From Monosporascus cannonballus (Eukaryota > Ascomycota > Sordariomycetes > Xylariales): a stretch of DNA of 64,000 nt. The notes under the pieces are model-generated. The model was not told the origin of the DNA. It saw only the letters and a program-made list of their open reading frames with translations, and searched no databases. Location: NCBI GenBank assembly GCA_004154925.1, contig QJNS01000311.1, positions 1-64,000 on the forward strand. Direction: 5' to 3'. Within the stretch, counting starts at the first letter, position 1. Each line of letters opens with the position of its first letter. Below, one piece after another: positions 24,801 to 36,577 of the stretch. The translations under genes and the position numbers were made by a program.

Positions 24801-27800
24801 AATATAACCAATTATTTAAATAATCCGTATTTCGTTTTAAAAGTTATTTTTTATTCGTATCTTTTTTTAATCTTAATAAAATTATATTTAGTTTTAAGAT
24901 CGAATATTATGAATTATTTAGTTCCGTAAAGTCGGTTTTTTATTTCCGTAATTAACAGTAATAACGTTCCATCCTTAATAATAATATTATTTAGTTATCG
25001 ATAATTTACTATAAGTTGTAATTTTCCATTCTTTTTAATACGAAAAATATAAGATACCTTATTAATAATTTCGAAGGTTAAATCAATTTTTTCTGTAATC
25101 GATCTTTTAAATATTCTTTAAAAATACGTAAATCGTTTCTGCTAAGGTTATAAATAAGGTAAAACTTCGTCGAAAATCCTTTCTTAAAATTATCTTATAA
25201 TTTTATATATTATGTTTTAGTAATTTCGTATCGAATTCCTTCTTAAAGAGCTGTTCGTACCTATAGTATTATAATGGTATATTAATTAGATTTTCTGATT
25301 TCCTAAGCTATTATTATTATTTTAAATCGTTATTAATTACTTTAATTTCGTTTTAATGATAATAACAATATGTTATATTTTTCTTTAATACTTGTTCTCC
25401 TTTTTATATTTTATCTTTTTGGGTGATAAGGTTTCTGTTGTATCCTTATACCTGTATTCGTCGTTATTATTAATCAAATATTAAGATCTTAATTTTTTTC
25501 GTTTATTAATATAAAGTAAAACGAATTTTACTTAACTAATTTTTTCGTTAATTAAAACTCCGTACTAACGTATCCATAGTAATCCGAAGATTATATCGTA
25601 ATTTTTACGTAAAATAATATCGAAATTAATTATTTAATATGATTTTTAAATAAATATCTTAAGGTAATTAATTTCGCCTATAATCTTTTCGTTATTGTAG
25701 ACGAATTCCTAACTTTTGGCATTCGTGACTATATAAGGTTTTAATTTGTATTTCTATAATAATATAAGCATATTAATTATATTTAATACAATATAATTCT
25801 CGTCCAAAGTTCCATAATTCATTATTACGATATATTAATACGTTCCGATTCGTATATCCAAAATAATAAGGTTATTAATGTTTTTTATCGTTACATTTAA
25901 AGCTTTTTTTAAGAATTTCTTTTAATTTTTTTGGGTTTCGTTATCCCGCGGCTTTTTATAAGTAACTTTTTTCTTTTAATTTTTATTCAAATTTATCAAC
26001 CTTTTTTTTGTATTTTTAATTTAACGCGTTAAGCTGCTATATTTGTCGCTATTGCCGGCGTAATAAGTTTTCAAATTATATTAATTATTTTTAATTTTGT
26101 TATAAATCCTTTTCTTATAAAGTATATTATTTTTTTAAAAATACGATTATACCTTATTATGTATTATTTTAATTATCGTTTTAAAATTCTTTTATAAATT
26201 AACATATTTCTTTCTTAATAGCTTTTTTTCGTCAGGGTTTATAAGAAATGCTAATTAAAAATAAAAGTCTATAATAATTTTCTGATAATATTTTTTTATT
26301 ATACGTTAAATTAATTTTTTTTCGTTTAATAATTATACTATTTGTAATTACAAAACAAAGTCTTTCTACGGGTATTATTTTTTTCGGATTAAATTTTTGT
26401 TTCGGCTAATTACTGGATATTTCTTAAGGTTATAATTCGAAAATATCGATATTATTATTTATCGATATTATTATTTATCGTTTTTATTACTTTCGATGCG
26501 GTTTAGAAAATCGAATCCTTTATAATATATACGAGTAATTCGTTCGTAAATATATTATTTCCATATTTCGTAATCGGAATATTTTCGTCGTCGACAGTAT
26601 ATAGTTGTTACAGGAACAGGGGTTCCTGTCTCGAGGAGACCTACTTATGAGGACTAGCGCGGACCTGTCACGGGAAAACTCCGGACAGGAAAGCTTGGCT
26701 TTTTGAGTGATCTAGGTGATCTAAGTGATCTGGACCAGATCACATAGATCACATAGATCCACGACACACTTACTTTAGGAATTGGGATATATAATCGGTC
26801 TTTCACGTAAATAGCACCTACTTAGTTTCGTTCTTTAGCTATCAATCTAAGCTCTTAGCCAGAGGCAACCGTACCGTTCTCTGATTGAGAGAGGAGTACC
26901 TTGAAATCTCCTTAACGAACACACTGAATCATTCTTCGCCCTATTGTTACCTGCAAATCAAGACCCTTTTCGGATACTGCTCATACCTCCAGGTGGATGT
27001 ATGACAGGTTCGTTACAATAGTATGCATTTTGCCGTATTAATCAAAAGTTCCGGTATAAATCTTTTTTATTTAATGTCGGTATTTGCATAATTATTTTTA
27101 TAATGCTTGTTATTAAGTTCGTAATACTTATTAAATTAACTTTTTAATTTTTCGTATTTCTTATCAAATGTTTCGTTATGGAAAACCTGGTATGTATTTC
27201 GGTTAAATTACGTTAAAAAATTTGGTTCCGTCTTTTTGGTTTTTTTAGATTATCTTTTAAATACAGGTTTTTAGTTAATTTGACCGGGCTTTTTTGGTAC
27301 CTTATATTATGTTACCTTATATCTTATTTTATCATAATTGTAATATTTAATTTGGCTTTAAACCTTTTTATACATAACTTTTAATTCTATAAATCCTGGT
27401 TTTATACCGTAAAAATGTTATTACGTCGAAAAACGCTGATATTAACTATATATCAGGATTTGCTATTATTTTTTTGGTACTTTTAATACGTTATACGTAT
27501 TGTCGATCGTTAATCTTAATTATTATAACGATATAATCCGATAAATAATTAGGCCAATCGAACTTAAAAAACTTTTTTTGCATTTTTTTACGCCGTCGAA
27601 AAACTTAGCCATTAATATTTTTTATCGTTAATTTAACTTCATTATTAATTGAATTAACGTATTACCGTAATTTAATATTAATTCTTTTTTTATAACTATT
27701 AAATCTGTATTCCGGCTTTTATTTTTTCGATTATTGTTTTGGGAAATCTTTCGTAAATATTTATTTGAATTATTCGTAATTATTATAAATTCGCATTACT

Positions 27801-28373
27801 TTTGTGTTTCGCTTTTTAACTAATAAGATAACGTACTTTTTTATAACAGACTTAAACCAAATAACCGTATTTCCGATAAGTTATCCGACTGCGAATTCGA
27901 TTCGTATAATAAATATAATAAATCGAATAAAAGAATACCCAAAATATATTCGGTATTAAATTAAGAATAAATATAACTTAATTAAAGTTCCGTCGAAAAT
28001 ATTTGTTTTAAGAAATTTAACAAATTTTTTTAACTTTTTAATAAAGTTTAACTAAATAATTTAACTTATTCGAAAATGTTTTCCGGTTTCGAAAACCTTT
28101 TTTTCTAAATTTCTTATAGGTAATTTAAAAGAACGTCGTAAAATTATTATTACTTCTTTTAAGTTAAAAAATGCGTTCGTTTATAACATCTACTCGTCGA
28201 AGAACTTCTTTGCGAAAAAAACAAGGTTTTTCCTTTTTTTTCTCAGATTTTATTCCAGTATTCGGATATTTAAGAACTTAGTAAATACGTTATTCGGGCT
28301 GTTTGCTTATAAATATAATGTTAATCGATATTGCTCAAAATCTAACGATGTTCTTAAATAAAAGCTTATAACG
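21842..28373 (-). pseudogene. Chromovirus B gag-pol remnant
   Basis: Reading leftwards: gag lies right of 27 kb, protease and RT about 25.9-24.5 kb, RNase H about 24.4-23.9 kb, integrase about 23.8-22.6 kb and a chromodomain remnant near 22.5 kb. Borders are approximate and rest on similarity to copies A and C and on the RNase H segment at 24210-24007. A 412-bp solo LTR splits the gag/protease part. Confidence 0.7.
26606..27017. mobile_element. Solo LTR, family S2, 412 bp, unmutated
   Basis: It starts TGTTACAGGAACAGG, ends GGTTCGTTACA and has perfect TSDs ATAGT (26601-26605 and 27018-27022). Base composition is normal in the middle of heavily RIP-mutated DNA, so it entered after the host element had decayed or escaped RIP as a single copy. 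Near the left end CAGGAACAGGGGTTCCTG is almost palindromic, and at 26716-26762 repeated TGATCTA motifs are followed by their inverted counterparts (AGATCACA). Confidence 0.9.
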
Positions 28374-28796
28374 TATAACGGCTAGGAAGTTTAACTAATT
28401 ATTAAACCTTAGTTATACGGGTTTATATTGGTAAAAATATCGTAAAAATTTAAATAATAGATATAATAACGTATTACGTCTCGTAATACCAAGGATACCT
28501 TAGGTAACGAATTGTTATTATAAACTAAAGCTATTTAAACTATGGAAATAATAAGCGTATATATCTTTTCCTAGATCCCGTTGGATCCTATAAATCATTT
28601 CGGATCTATATCAGATAACCGCATAAATCCCGTTAACTCTCTTAGATCACTCCGGATCTATATCGGATAACTGCATAGATCTCGTTAAATCCCTTGGATT
28701 ACTCCGGATCCATGTCACGTGATTCTGACCCACTTGGGTCCTGTTTTGGTCACTAAGTGACCGTTTCCGAAACCCTCCCTTAGTTAGGTCATAACA
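28374..28796 (-). repeat. 5' LTR of chromovirus B
   Basis: 423-bp partner of 21175-21597 with the same tandem GGATCTATATC units (about 28560-28720). It ends GGTCATAACA, then the ATAGA target copy. Confidence 0.9.
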
Positions 28797-28801
28797 ATAG
28801 A

Positions 28802-31800
28802 ACTTTAATTAAGCTATAATTGTTTTTAGCGTAATACCAAGTATATTTCGGATATTTTCTTATTTGACTTATTACGTTTATTATACGAATTAAATTCGTA
28901 ATTAAACGACTTACCGGAAATGCGGTTATTTAATTTAAGTCTGTTATAAGAAAATACGTTACTTTGCCAGTCGAAAAACGAACCTCGGAAGTAATACGAA
29001 TTTATAACGATTACGAATAATTCGAATAAATATTAACGAAAACTTTCGAAATAATAAACGAAAAAACAAAAGCCGAAATATAAATCTAGTAATTACGATA
29101 AAAAGAATTAATATTTAATATCGGTAATACGTTTATTTAATTAACTTTTAAATGATATTAGAGATAAAAATATTAATACTTAAATTTTTCGATAATTTTA
29201 AAGAAATATAAAAAAAAGCTTTTTAATTTTAATTAACTTAATTATTTGTCGGATTATATCGCAATAATAATTAAGATCGATGATCGATAATACGCTTAAC
29301 GTATTAAAAGCATCAAAAGCAAATATAATAATAAACCCCGATATACGGCCAACATTAGTGCTCCTTAACGCGGTAACACTTTTTACGGCACAGAACCAAA
29401 ATCTATAAAGGTAGAGGTTATTTATAGAAAGAACTAGAATTAAACCAATGCTTCAATTGTAACAAAATAGAATATAAGATAGCATAATGTAAAGAACCTA
29501 AGAAAGCTTATCAAAATAACTAAAAACCTATACCGGAAAAACAATCCAAAGAAATTAAAAAAAACGGAAGCAAACCTATTAACATAATTCGGCTTAAGTA
29601 TATACCAGGCCCACTATGGCGAAATATCCAGCAAAAAAATACAAAAAGCCAGGAAACTGGCTTAATAAGTATCGCAAATATAATAAGAAATACTATAAGG
29701 ATAATTACGCAAATACCAGGATTAAACTGAAAGAATTTGTCTCGGAATCCTTAATCGATACGGCAAAATATATATTATATATTGTCGAAGACGAGAATAT
29801 CATAATTACGAAAAATAGAAATAGTACATCCATAAACGAATTACATGTATATATTATAAGAGATTCGATTTTTCAAATTATATCGGAAATAATAAAAATA
29901 ATAAATAATAGTATCGATATTTTCGATTTATAATCCCAGATAATATATAATAATTAGCCGAAATAAAAAGCTGGCCCGAAAAGAGATAATACCCGCAAAA
30001 AGATTTCTTTTATTATTATGAGTAGTATAATTACTAAACAGAAAAAAAGTTAATCTGATATATAATAAAAAAAAATATTATTAAAAAGTTATTACAGATT
30101 TCGATTTTTAATTAATACTTATTCCATACTTTTATAAAAAAAACTATTAAAAATACGTTAATTTATAGAAAAACTTTAAAACATTAATTAGCATAATATA
30201 TAATAAAATACAGTCGAAATTATAAAAAACAAAATTTATTTAATAAGAAATAGAATTATAATAAAATTAAAGAAATTAATATAGTTCGAAGGAACAATAT
30301 ACTAACAATAACGATAAATATAATAGCTTAACGCATTAAATATCGAAATATAAACTAAGTTCGATAAATTCGAAAAAGGTTAAAAAAAGGTTATTTATAA
30401 AAAAGCCGCAAAATAATAAAACCTAAAGAAGTCAAAGAAAACTGCCAAAAAGGGCTGTAAACGCGACGATAAGAACCGTTAATAACCTTAACATTTTAGA
30501 TATACGAATCGGAACGTACTGGTATATCACAATAATGAACTACGGACCTTTAGGCGGGAATTATATTATACTAGGTATAGTTATTAAGCTTAGATTATTA
30601 TAGAGATATAAGTTAAAATCTTATATAACGATACACGTCGAAAGTTAGAAATTCGCTTACAATAACAAGAAAATTATATGCAAAATTAATTAGCTCGAAA
30701 TTTTTATTTAAAGATAATACCAGATAATCGATTTTAATATCGTGTTATTTAGAAATTACGATATAATCTTCAGAAGGCCATGGATGTACCAGTACAAAGT
30801 CTTAATTAATGAACGGATTGGCCAGGTAAAGTTCATCTTATACCCTATTAACGGATAAGAACAAAAAAATTAAGATCTTAAGATTCGATTGGAAATGGCA
30901 ACAAATGCAGGCATAAAAATACAATAAAAACCTTATTACTCAAAAGGACAAAATATAAGAAAAAAAACGGGTATTAAAAAAGAATATAACGTGTCGTTAT
31001 TACCATTAAAGCAAAATTAAAGCAATTAAATAACGACCTAGAATAATAATTTTCAGGGTTCCAAAATCCATTTAATATATTATTATAATATTATGAATAT
31101 AGGCAATTTTTCAAAAAAAAACTTAATAAGAAATTATTAAATATAGCTAATAAAATTATGAAATAATACTTAAGAAAAGGTTTTCGACGAAGTTTTATCT
31201 TATTTATAATCTTAACGGAAATGAATTACGTATTCTTAAAAAATACCTGGAAAATCGGTTACAAAGAAATTGGATTCGACTTTCGAAATTACTAGTAAAT
31301 TATTTAATATTTTTCGTATTAAAAAAACGAAAAATTGCGATTTGTAGTTAATTATCAATAATTAAACGATATTATTATTGAAAATTAAATATTATTACCC
31401 TTAATTACAGAAATAAAAAACCAACCTTACGCAGCCAAATCGTTCATAATATTCGATTTTAAAAATAAATATAACCGTAGTATAATTAAAAAAGGATACG
31501 AATAAAAAACGACTTTTAAGATAAAATACGGATAATTTAAGTATTTAGTTATATTAATAAGATTTTCGAACGTATTAATAATTTTGTAACGAATAATAAA
31601 TTAAGTATTATAAAAATATCTCGATGTTTTCATCGTTTGTTATTTCGACAATATTTTTATTTTTTAAAAAACCAAAGAAATATATGCAGAATACGTTTAT
31701 AAAGTTTTTTAAGCTTTATAAAACGCAAAATGATTTATTAACGCAGGAAAAGATTAACTTTACGCATAGGAAGTAAAATATCTGGGACATATTATTACTT

Positions 31801-33870
31801 TAAAATATATTAAAATAAACCCTAAGAAAATTATTATACTTATAAAATAACAAACGCTAACGACGGTTAAGAAAATATAAGTATTCCTTAAATTCGCTAA
31901 CCATTATAAGAAATTTATTCGGAATTTTAATAGGATAATTATACCCCTAATAAACCTTACGAAAAAAAAAGTTCAAATAAATGTCCGAAATAAAAAAACA
32001 TTATAAAATATTAAGAATGCGATTATTAACAAACTAATATTTATTATATATAATTTAAACCGCCTTGTTAAATTAATAACCGATATTTTGAATTACGTAT
32101 TAAACCTAATAATCGGATAATAAAATAATTGAAGAAAATTATACCTAATTATATTCTTTTTAAATAAGTTTAAAAAAAACCAAATTTAATTACAGCATTC
32201 CAAATAGGCAATTTATAGCTATTATTATGGTATTTCGAAAATTTAGGTGTATCTTAAAAAGAAATTTGTATTAAGTTAAAGTTTATACAGATTATCCAAA
32301 TTTTACCCGATTTACTACGATCAAAAAACTTATAAAACGATAACTTCGTTACGCAGAAAAATTGGCAAATTTCGATTTCATAATTATCTATAGGAAAAGT
32401 TTAAAAAACAATAAAGCAAATGTCTTAAGCAAACGACTAAACATCAAAAGAATTGGTCAAAGTTCGCAATATAATTTTTGATATTATTATAAAAGGATAT
32501 TTACGCGCGCGACAGATTACGACAATTCGGGCAATATTTTTTAACATATATCAAAAAATCCTGTAATACAACGACGGTTTTTTAAAAAGCCAAGAAACGA
32601 ATAAAATATAAATTCTAAAAGAATATCAGAAAAATCTAATACGAAATATATACGAATATCAGTTATACGGATATCCAGGAATTTATAAAACCTGAAAATA
32701 ATTTCGAAGTATATATTCTTTTTTTAAAATAAAATTAACGATATAAAATATTATATAGCAATATAAATTTTGTGCTAAAATAAAAATTCGACGATATAAA
32801 CTATACGAAAAATTACAGTTATTATTAATTGCAAAATAATAATAATATTTAATTCTATTTGATTTTATTATTAAATTTCTTATATTAAATAATTTAAGTA
32901 TCAAAATATCTTACGATACTATTTTCGGAATCGTCGATCGACCTACAAAATATCCTTATTTCTTACCACATTATCAAGATATGAACGCCGAACAAATAAC
33001 ATATATTTTTTTAAAATATATCTTTAATATAGATAGAATATTAATAATACTTATTTTAAGTAAAGAATTAATATTTATATATAAATTTTGGCAAAGCTTT
33101 AAAATATAGATTGGCTGAAATGATAAATTATTTAATATATTTAAACTTTGGATAAATAAATAAATAAAATAAATAAACCAAATTTTAAAAGCTTATTTAC
33201 GATATTACATTAATTACAAACAAAATAACTAAATTTAATAATTACTTATTACTTAATTAACTTATCGTATTGATTATTACGGAAATATCAAATAATATTA
33301 CTATATACAAATTTTGATTTTATTTTAAAAAGCTATAAAAAGTTACGTCATAATAATTTAATTAATATCAAAATATTTTTATATCGGAATAATTACTATA
33401 ATTATATAAAAAATAAAAACGGAATTAAAATTGATACGTAATTAAATAAATAAATATTATAATTAAAAAACGTTCAAAGGATTAATTTTGAAAAAAAAAA
33501 AAATTTTCTTTATTACAAAAAATATTCAAATTAAATAGTCTAATAAAAAACTCGATTTCAAATATATCGATTTATATAAAATTATTAAAAAGTCTTAAAA
33601 AACTATTAATTAAAACTGTTATCAACAATTAAATTTTATTTAATATTTTAGGTTTTTTAATTCCAATTAATACCGGATATAATCAAAATATATTCGATAT
33701 AAAATAATGTAAAATTAAAAAACAAATAAATATATAAAGTAAAAAAGTTTTTAATATACGAAAACAAAACGGATTTACCTAATACCTAATTAAATAAAAA
33801 AGTTACTCGGATTCCGAAAATATTTGAAAATCTGCTAAAAGCTTTATTGGCGTTTAGCGCCTGCTAAAGA
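28802..33870 (+). pseudogene. Chromovirus A gag-pol remnant
   Basis: Main coding body of copy A. A zinc knuckle with C-X2-C-X4-(H changed to Y)-X4-C spacing is near 29450. A 105-codon open segment follows (29616-29933); its counterpart in copy C is 37638-37949. RT has the CYFDNIFIF motif at 31638-31664, with the second catalytic Asp changed to Asn by G-to-A. RNase H (about 32.2-32.4 kb) and integrase follow, ending in the chromodomain remnant. Confidence 0.75.
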
Positions 33871-34490
33871 ACTTTTACTAATAATAATGGGTACGTCCCA
33901 GTTAACAGTCGACCAATTAGTAACCGGGATATCAGGCCAGTCGGCCGCAGTTTGCGTTAACGTAATAGATATAACAGCAATTTCCAATTGTTATTACTCC
34001 TTTTCTAGGCGTTCAAATTGCGTTATAGCTTTCATATCTTTGATATTTCGACGAAATATCTCGATGTTATAATAACGAAACAACCGCCTTTAATTTTGCA
34101 AACGGTCCAGCTTTTTAATAGCCGTTCGTAACGTTTTACGAACCTATTATTTTTTATGTTCTAAATGATCCTTTTTATTTAGAAATTTTTGATATTTAAT
34201 TTTTGAAAGGTCGAAAATATTATAAAGATTGCTATAATGGATATTACGCGCATATTTTAAAGAACCTTAAATAGCTTTGTATTTTATACTTTTTTTATAA
34301 AGAAAACAAAAAGGTATTATAAAACCAAAACGTTAAATATGTTTTAAGAGATTAAAAGTATTAATATATTTACGAAAACGAAACCTTTTAATGCGTCGCG
34401 ATATAATAAATATAAAAAAAGATTATATACTGGAATTAATAAACAAATAATTTAATTTTTAGCGATAAAGATCCTAGGAGAAAAAACTCG
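33871..34490 (+). other. 3' non-coding region of chromovirus A
   Basis: Sequence between the chromodomain and the 3' LTR, matching 41930-42584 in copy C. A 61-codon open frame (33887-34072) in less mutated DNA has no recognisable motif. A short purine stretch precedes the LTR and could be the polypurine tract. Confidence 0.55.
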
Positions 34491-34887
34491 TATTATAGCT
34501 TAACGGTTTTGGCTTTTTTGCAGACGGTTAGGCTTACGAAAAAAAATAAATACCGACCGCCGCCAAGATGTTACGTAATTAACTTAAAGGTTTTAAGGTG
34601 TCAAACATCTTAAGCCCTTTAAGCTAGCGAAAAAGCTTAAAGGGCTTAACGGGCTTAAGGATTTAAGCCGTTTAAGCATTTTGAATCAAAATAAGGATAT
34701 ATATGTTTATTACATCCATAGTTTAGATAGCTTTAGCTTATAATAACAATTCGTTACCCAAGGCACTTTTAGTATTATAAGACGTAATACGTTATTATAT
34801 TTATTGTTCAGTTTCTTACGATACTCCTGCTAACATAAACTCGTACAACTAAGGTTTAATAGTTGATTAAACATCCTAGCCGTCATA
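34491..34887 (+). repeat. 3' LTR of chromovirus A
   Basis: 397-bp partner of 20420-20814. Its start is RIP-changed (TATTATAGC for TGTTATGAC) and its end is CCGTCATA, followed by the ATTAC target copy at 34888-34892. Confidence 0.9.
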
Positions 34888-34922
34888 ATTACCTGTTAAA
34901 TAAGGAGCGTAATACGCATGCA

Positions 34923-35317
34923 TGTAACGGCTAAGAAGTTTAACCAATTATTAAAACGTTAGTCGTACGGGTTTATATTAGCAGGAGTATTATATATGTT
35001 TAAGCAATAAAATAAATTAAATATATTTGGTAATGACAAAAGTAATTTACGTAATCAATTATTCTTATAGGCTGGTAATATTTAAAGTACACAAACGAAT
35101 ATACATATATATTTTATTCTGGATCTTTTTCAATTCATTGAATTATTTTTAATTTATATTAATTAATTATTCCAGATTTTTTAAACTGCTTAAATTCTTT
35201 CGAATCTATATTAATTAATTATATGATATTTTTTAACATTCTTTAAATTAGATATGATCTGTATTAATTAGTTATACTTGAGTTTTTTTAAAAAATTCTT
35301 TATATTACTTTATTACA
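34923..35317 (-). mobile_element. Solo LTR of the chromovirus A type, inverted
   Basis: 395 bp, the same length as the copy A LTR, starting TGTAACGGCTAAG on the plus strand. It is flanked by ATGCA (34918-34922) and ATGTA (35318-35322), a TSD with one C-to-T change. It lies close to the left end of the chromovirus D LTR. The right end is strongly mutated, so that border is less certain. Confidence 0.7.
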
Positions 35318-35624
35318 ATGTAACAAGTTCAGGCTGTTAAAAAAGGTGATAATAATAAACAGCCAAAGAATTAAGTAAATTAGGTTGCGTAATAAATTGC
35401 TAATTTACTGATAATACGCTAATAAACCAACGAAAGTATATATATTTATTAAATGTATAATGTAAACAATATTAATTTACAATATAATCTCGTTATTTAA
35501 ACATATTTTTGATAATACGAAATATAATTCAGTTATATGATTACTTAAATTGTTATATTATTTTTATTAATATAAATCCGTATAATTAATATTTAATTAT
35601 AAATTGAAACTTTTAATCATTATA

Positions 35625-36184
35625 CGTTATAAGTTATTATTTAATAATATTTTTGAACTTTAAATAATGTTTTCGATACTATATTAACGAATAAACATAT
35701 TTACGAAATTTTTAAATAAGTTGTAAATTCCGATAGAAAGTTAAAAAAACTTACTTCGATTAAAAAAATGTAGTTTAATATCTGGGCCTAACAAATTAAT
35801 AAATCGTATATTTTGAAAATAATAATAATAATTTTATTACTTTATTCGAAACCGTTTTAAAGAAGTTCGAATGTAAAAATCAAACTTTAATTCGAAAAGA
35901 TCAATACAATTTCAACAATTATTCCATTTGATATTTAATAAAGAATTAATAAATGTTTTAAACTTTTTAAATGCGGGATATTTAACAACGATTTAACTAA
36001 ATATTAAATATACATTAAATATTTCCCTGTTCGGCTTATAAATTTTATTTTACGAATGGAATTTGCAATAAAAGACCTCCGGGCAATATAAAAATTTAAC
36101 TTCAATTAAAATTAAGAAGATATATTAATTTATTTTTCCAATCACGAACCAGGAAAGTAATAAAAATTTATAATAATTACGAAG
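35625..36184 (+). pseudogene. Leader and gag start of chromovirus D
   Basis: Begins with the family's post-LTR sequence (CGTTATAAGTTATTATTTAA) and runs into gag. It breaks off at AATTACGAAG just before the CATTC target site of the TRIM. The continuation (CGAATAAACGC...) is at 43389, matching the uninterrupted gag of copy A around 29010-29060. Confidence 0.75.
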
Positions 36185-36190
36185 CATTCT

Positions 36191-36577
36191 TGTTACGACC
36201 CGACAAACTCCGGTCTCAAGAAACGGTCAGGCAGGAGCACACGGGCCACCTCCCGGGTCACGTGACGGTAATCACTGCCAAGCCAGTGATCATCAGTAAT
36301 CAAAGGTAATCCCAAATAATCGTAATTACTACCAACGGCGTGATCACGAGTAATCAAGCCAAAAATAAGAAAGGTATATACGCTTATTAAATCCATAGTT
36401 TAAATAGCTTTAACTTACAATATTTTTCAATATTAATCGTTTGCAATAAGGTATTTCCGGTATTAAAAATAATAATATAATTATTATATCCATTACTTAG
36501 ATTTTTACGATATTTCTGTTAATATAAACCCGTTAACTTAAGGTTTAATAATTAGTTAAACCTTATAATTCGTTATA
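36191..36577 (+). repeat. 5' LTR of chromovirus C
   Basis: 387 bp. The U3 half is nearly unmutated (TGTTACGACCCGACAAACTC) and carries TGATCA and GTAATCA motifs. The R-U5 half resembles that of copies A and B and ends TTCGTTATA. Confidence 0.93.

Larger units (their letters stand above)
21175..28796 (-). mobile_element. Ty3/Gypsy chromovirus B nested in copy A
   Basis: Two 423-bp LTRs (21175-21597 and 28374-28796) read TGTGACGG...TAACA on the plus strand, so the element points left. The TSD is ATAGG (21170-21174) versus ATAGA (28797-28801), a single RIP-type difference. Pol runs on the minus strand; the clearest piece is an open RNase H segment at 24210-24007 (FFSYKLKGVKLNYSILNKEF, then YTDYQNLTRF), typical of Ty3/Gypsy. 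A chromodomain-like remnant lies near 22480-22580 at the integrase C-terminus. Two solo LTRs of other families sit inside (21631-21836, 26606-27017). Elsewhere stops are frequent. Confidence 0.92.
20420..34887 (+). mobile_element. Ty3/Gypsy chromovirus A (outer copy), interrupted by copy B
   Basis: LTRs at 20420-20814 and 34491-34887 lie in the same orientation, and the flanks carry identical ATTAC TSDs (20415-20419 and 34888-34892). The body is split by an opposite-strand insertion (21175-28796) whose own TSD is ATAGG/ATAGA. Without it the element is about 6.8 kb. The plus strand reads Gag with a zinc knuckle (CFNCNKIEYKIA-CK near 29450), RT (CYFDNIFIF at 31638-31664, from the YLDDIxIF motif), RNase H, integrase, and a C-terminal chromodomain remnant (YLIK, SYSDSEN, RLLKNFY around 33795-33870). 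The chromodomain places it among chromoviruses. Many stops; no functional frame. Confidence 0.92.
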
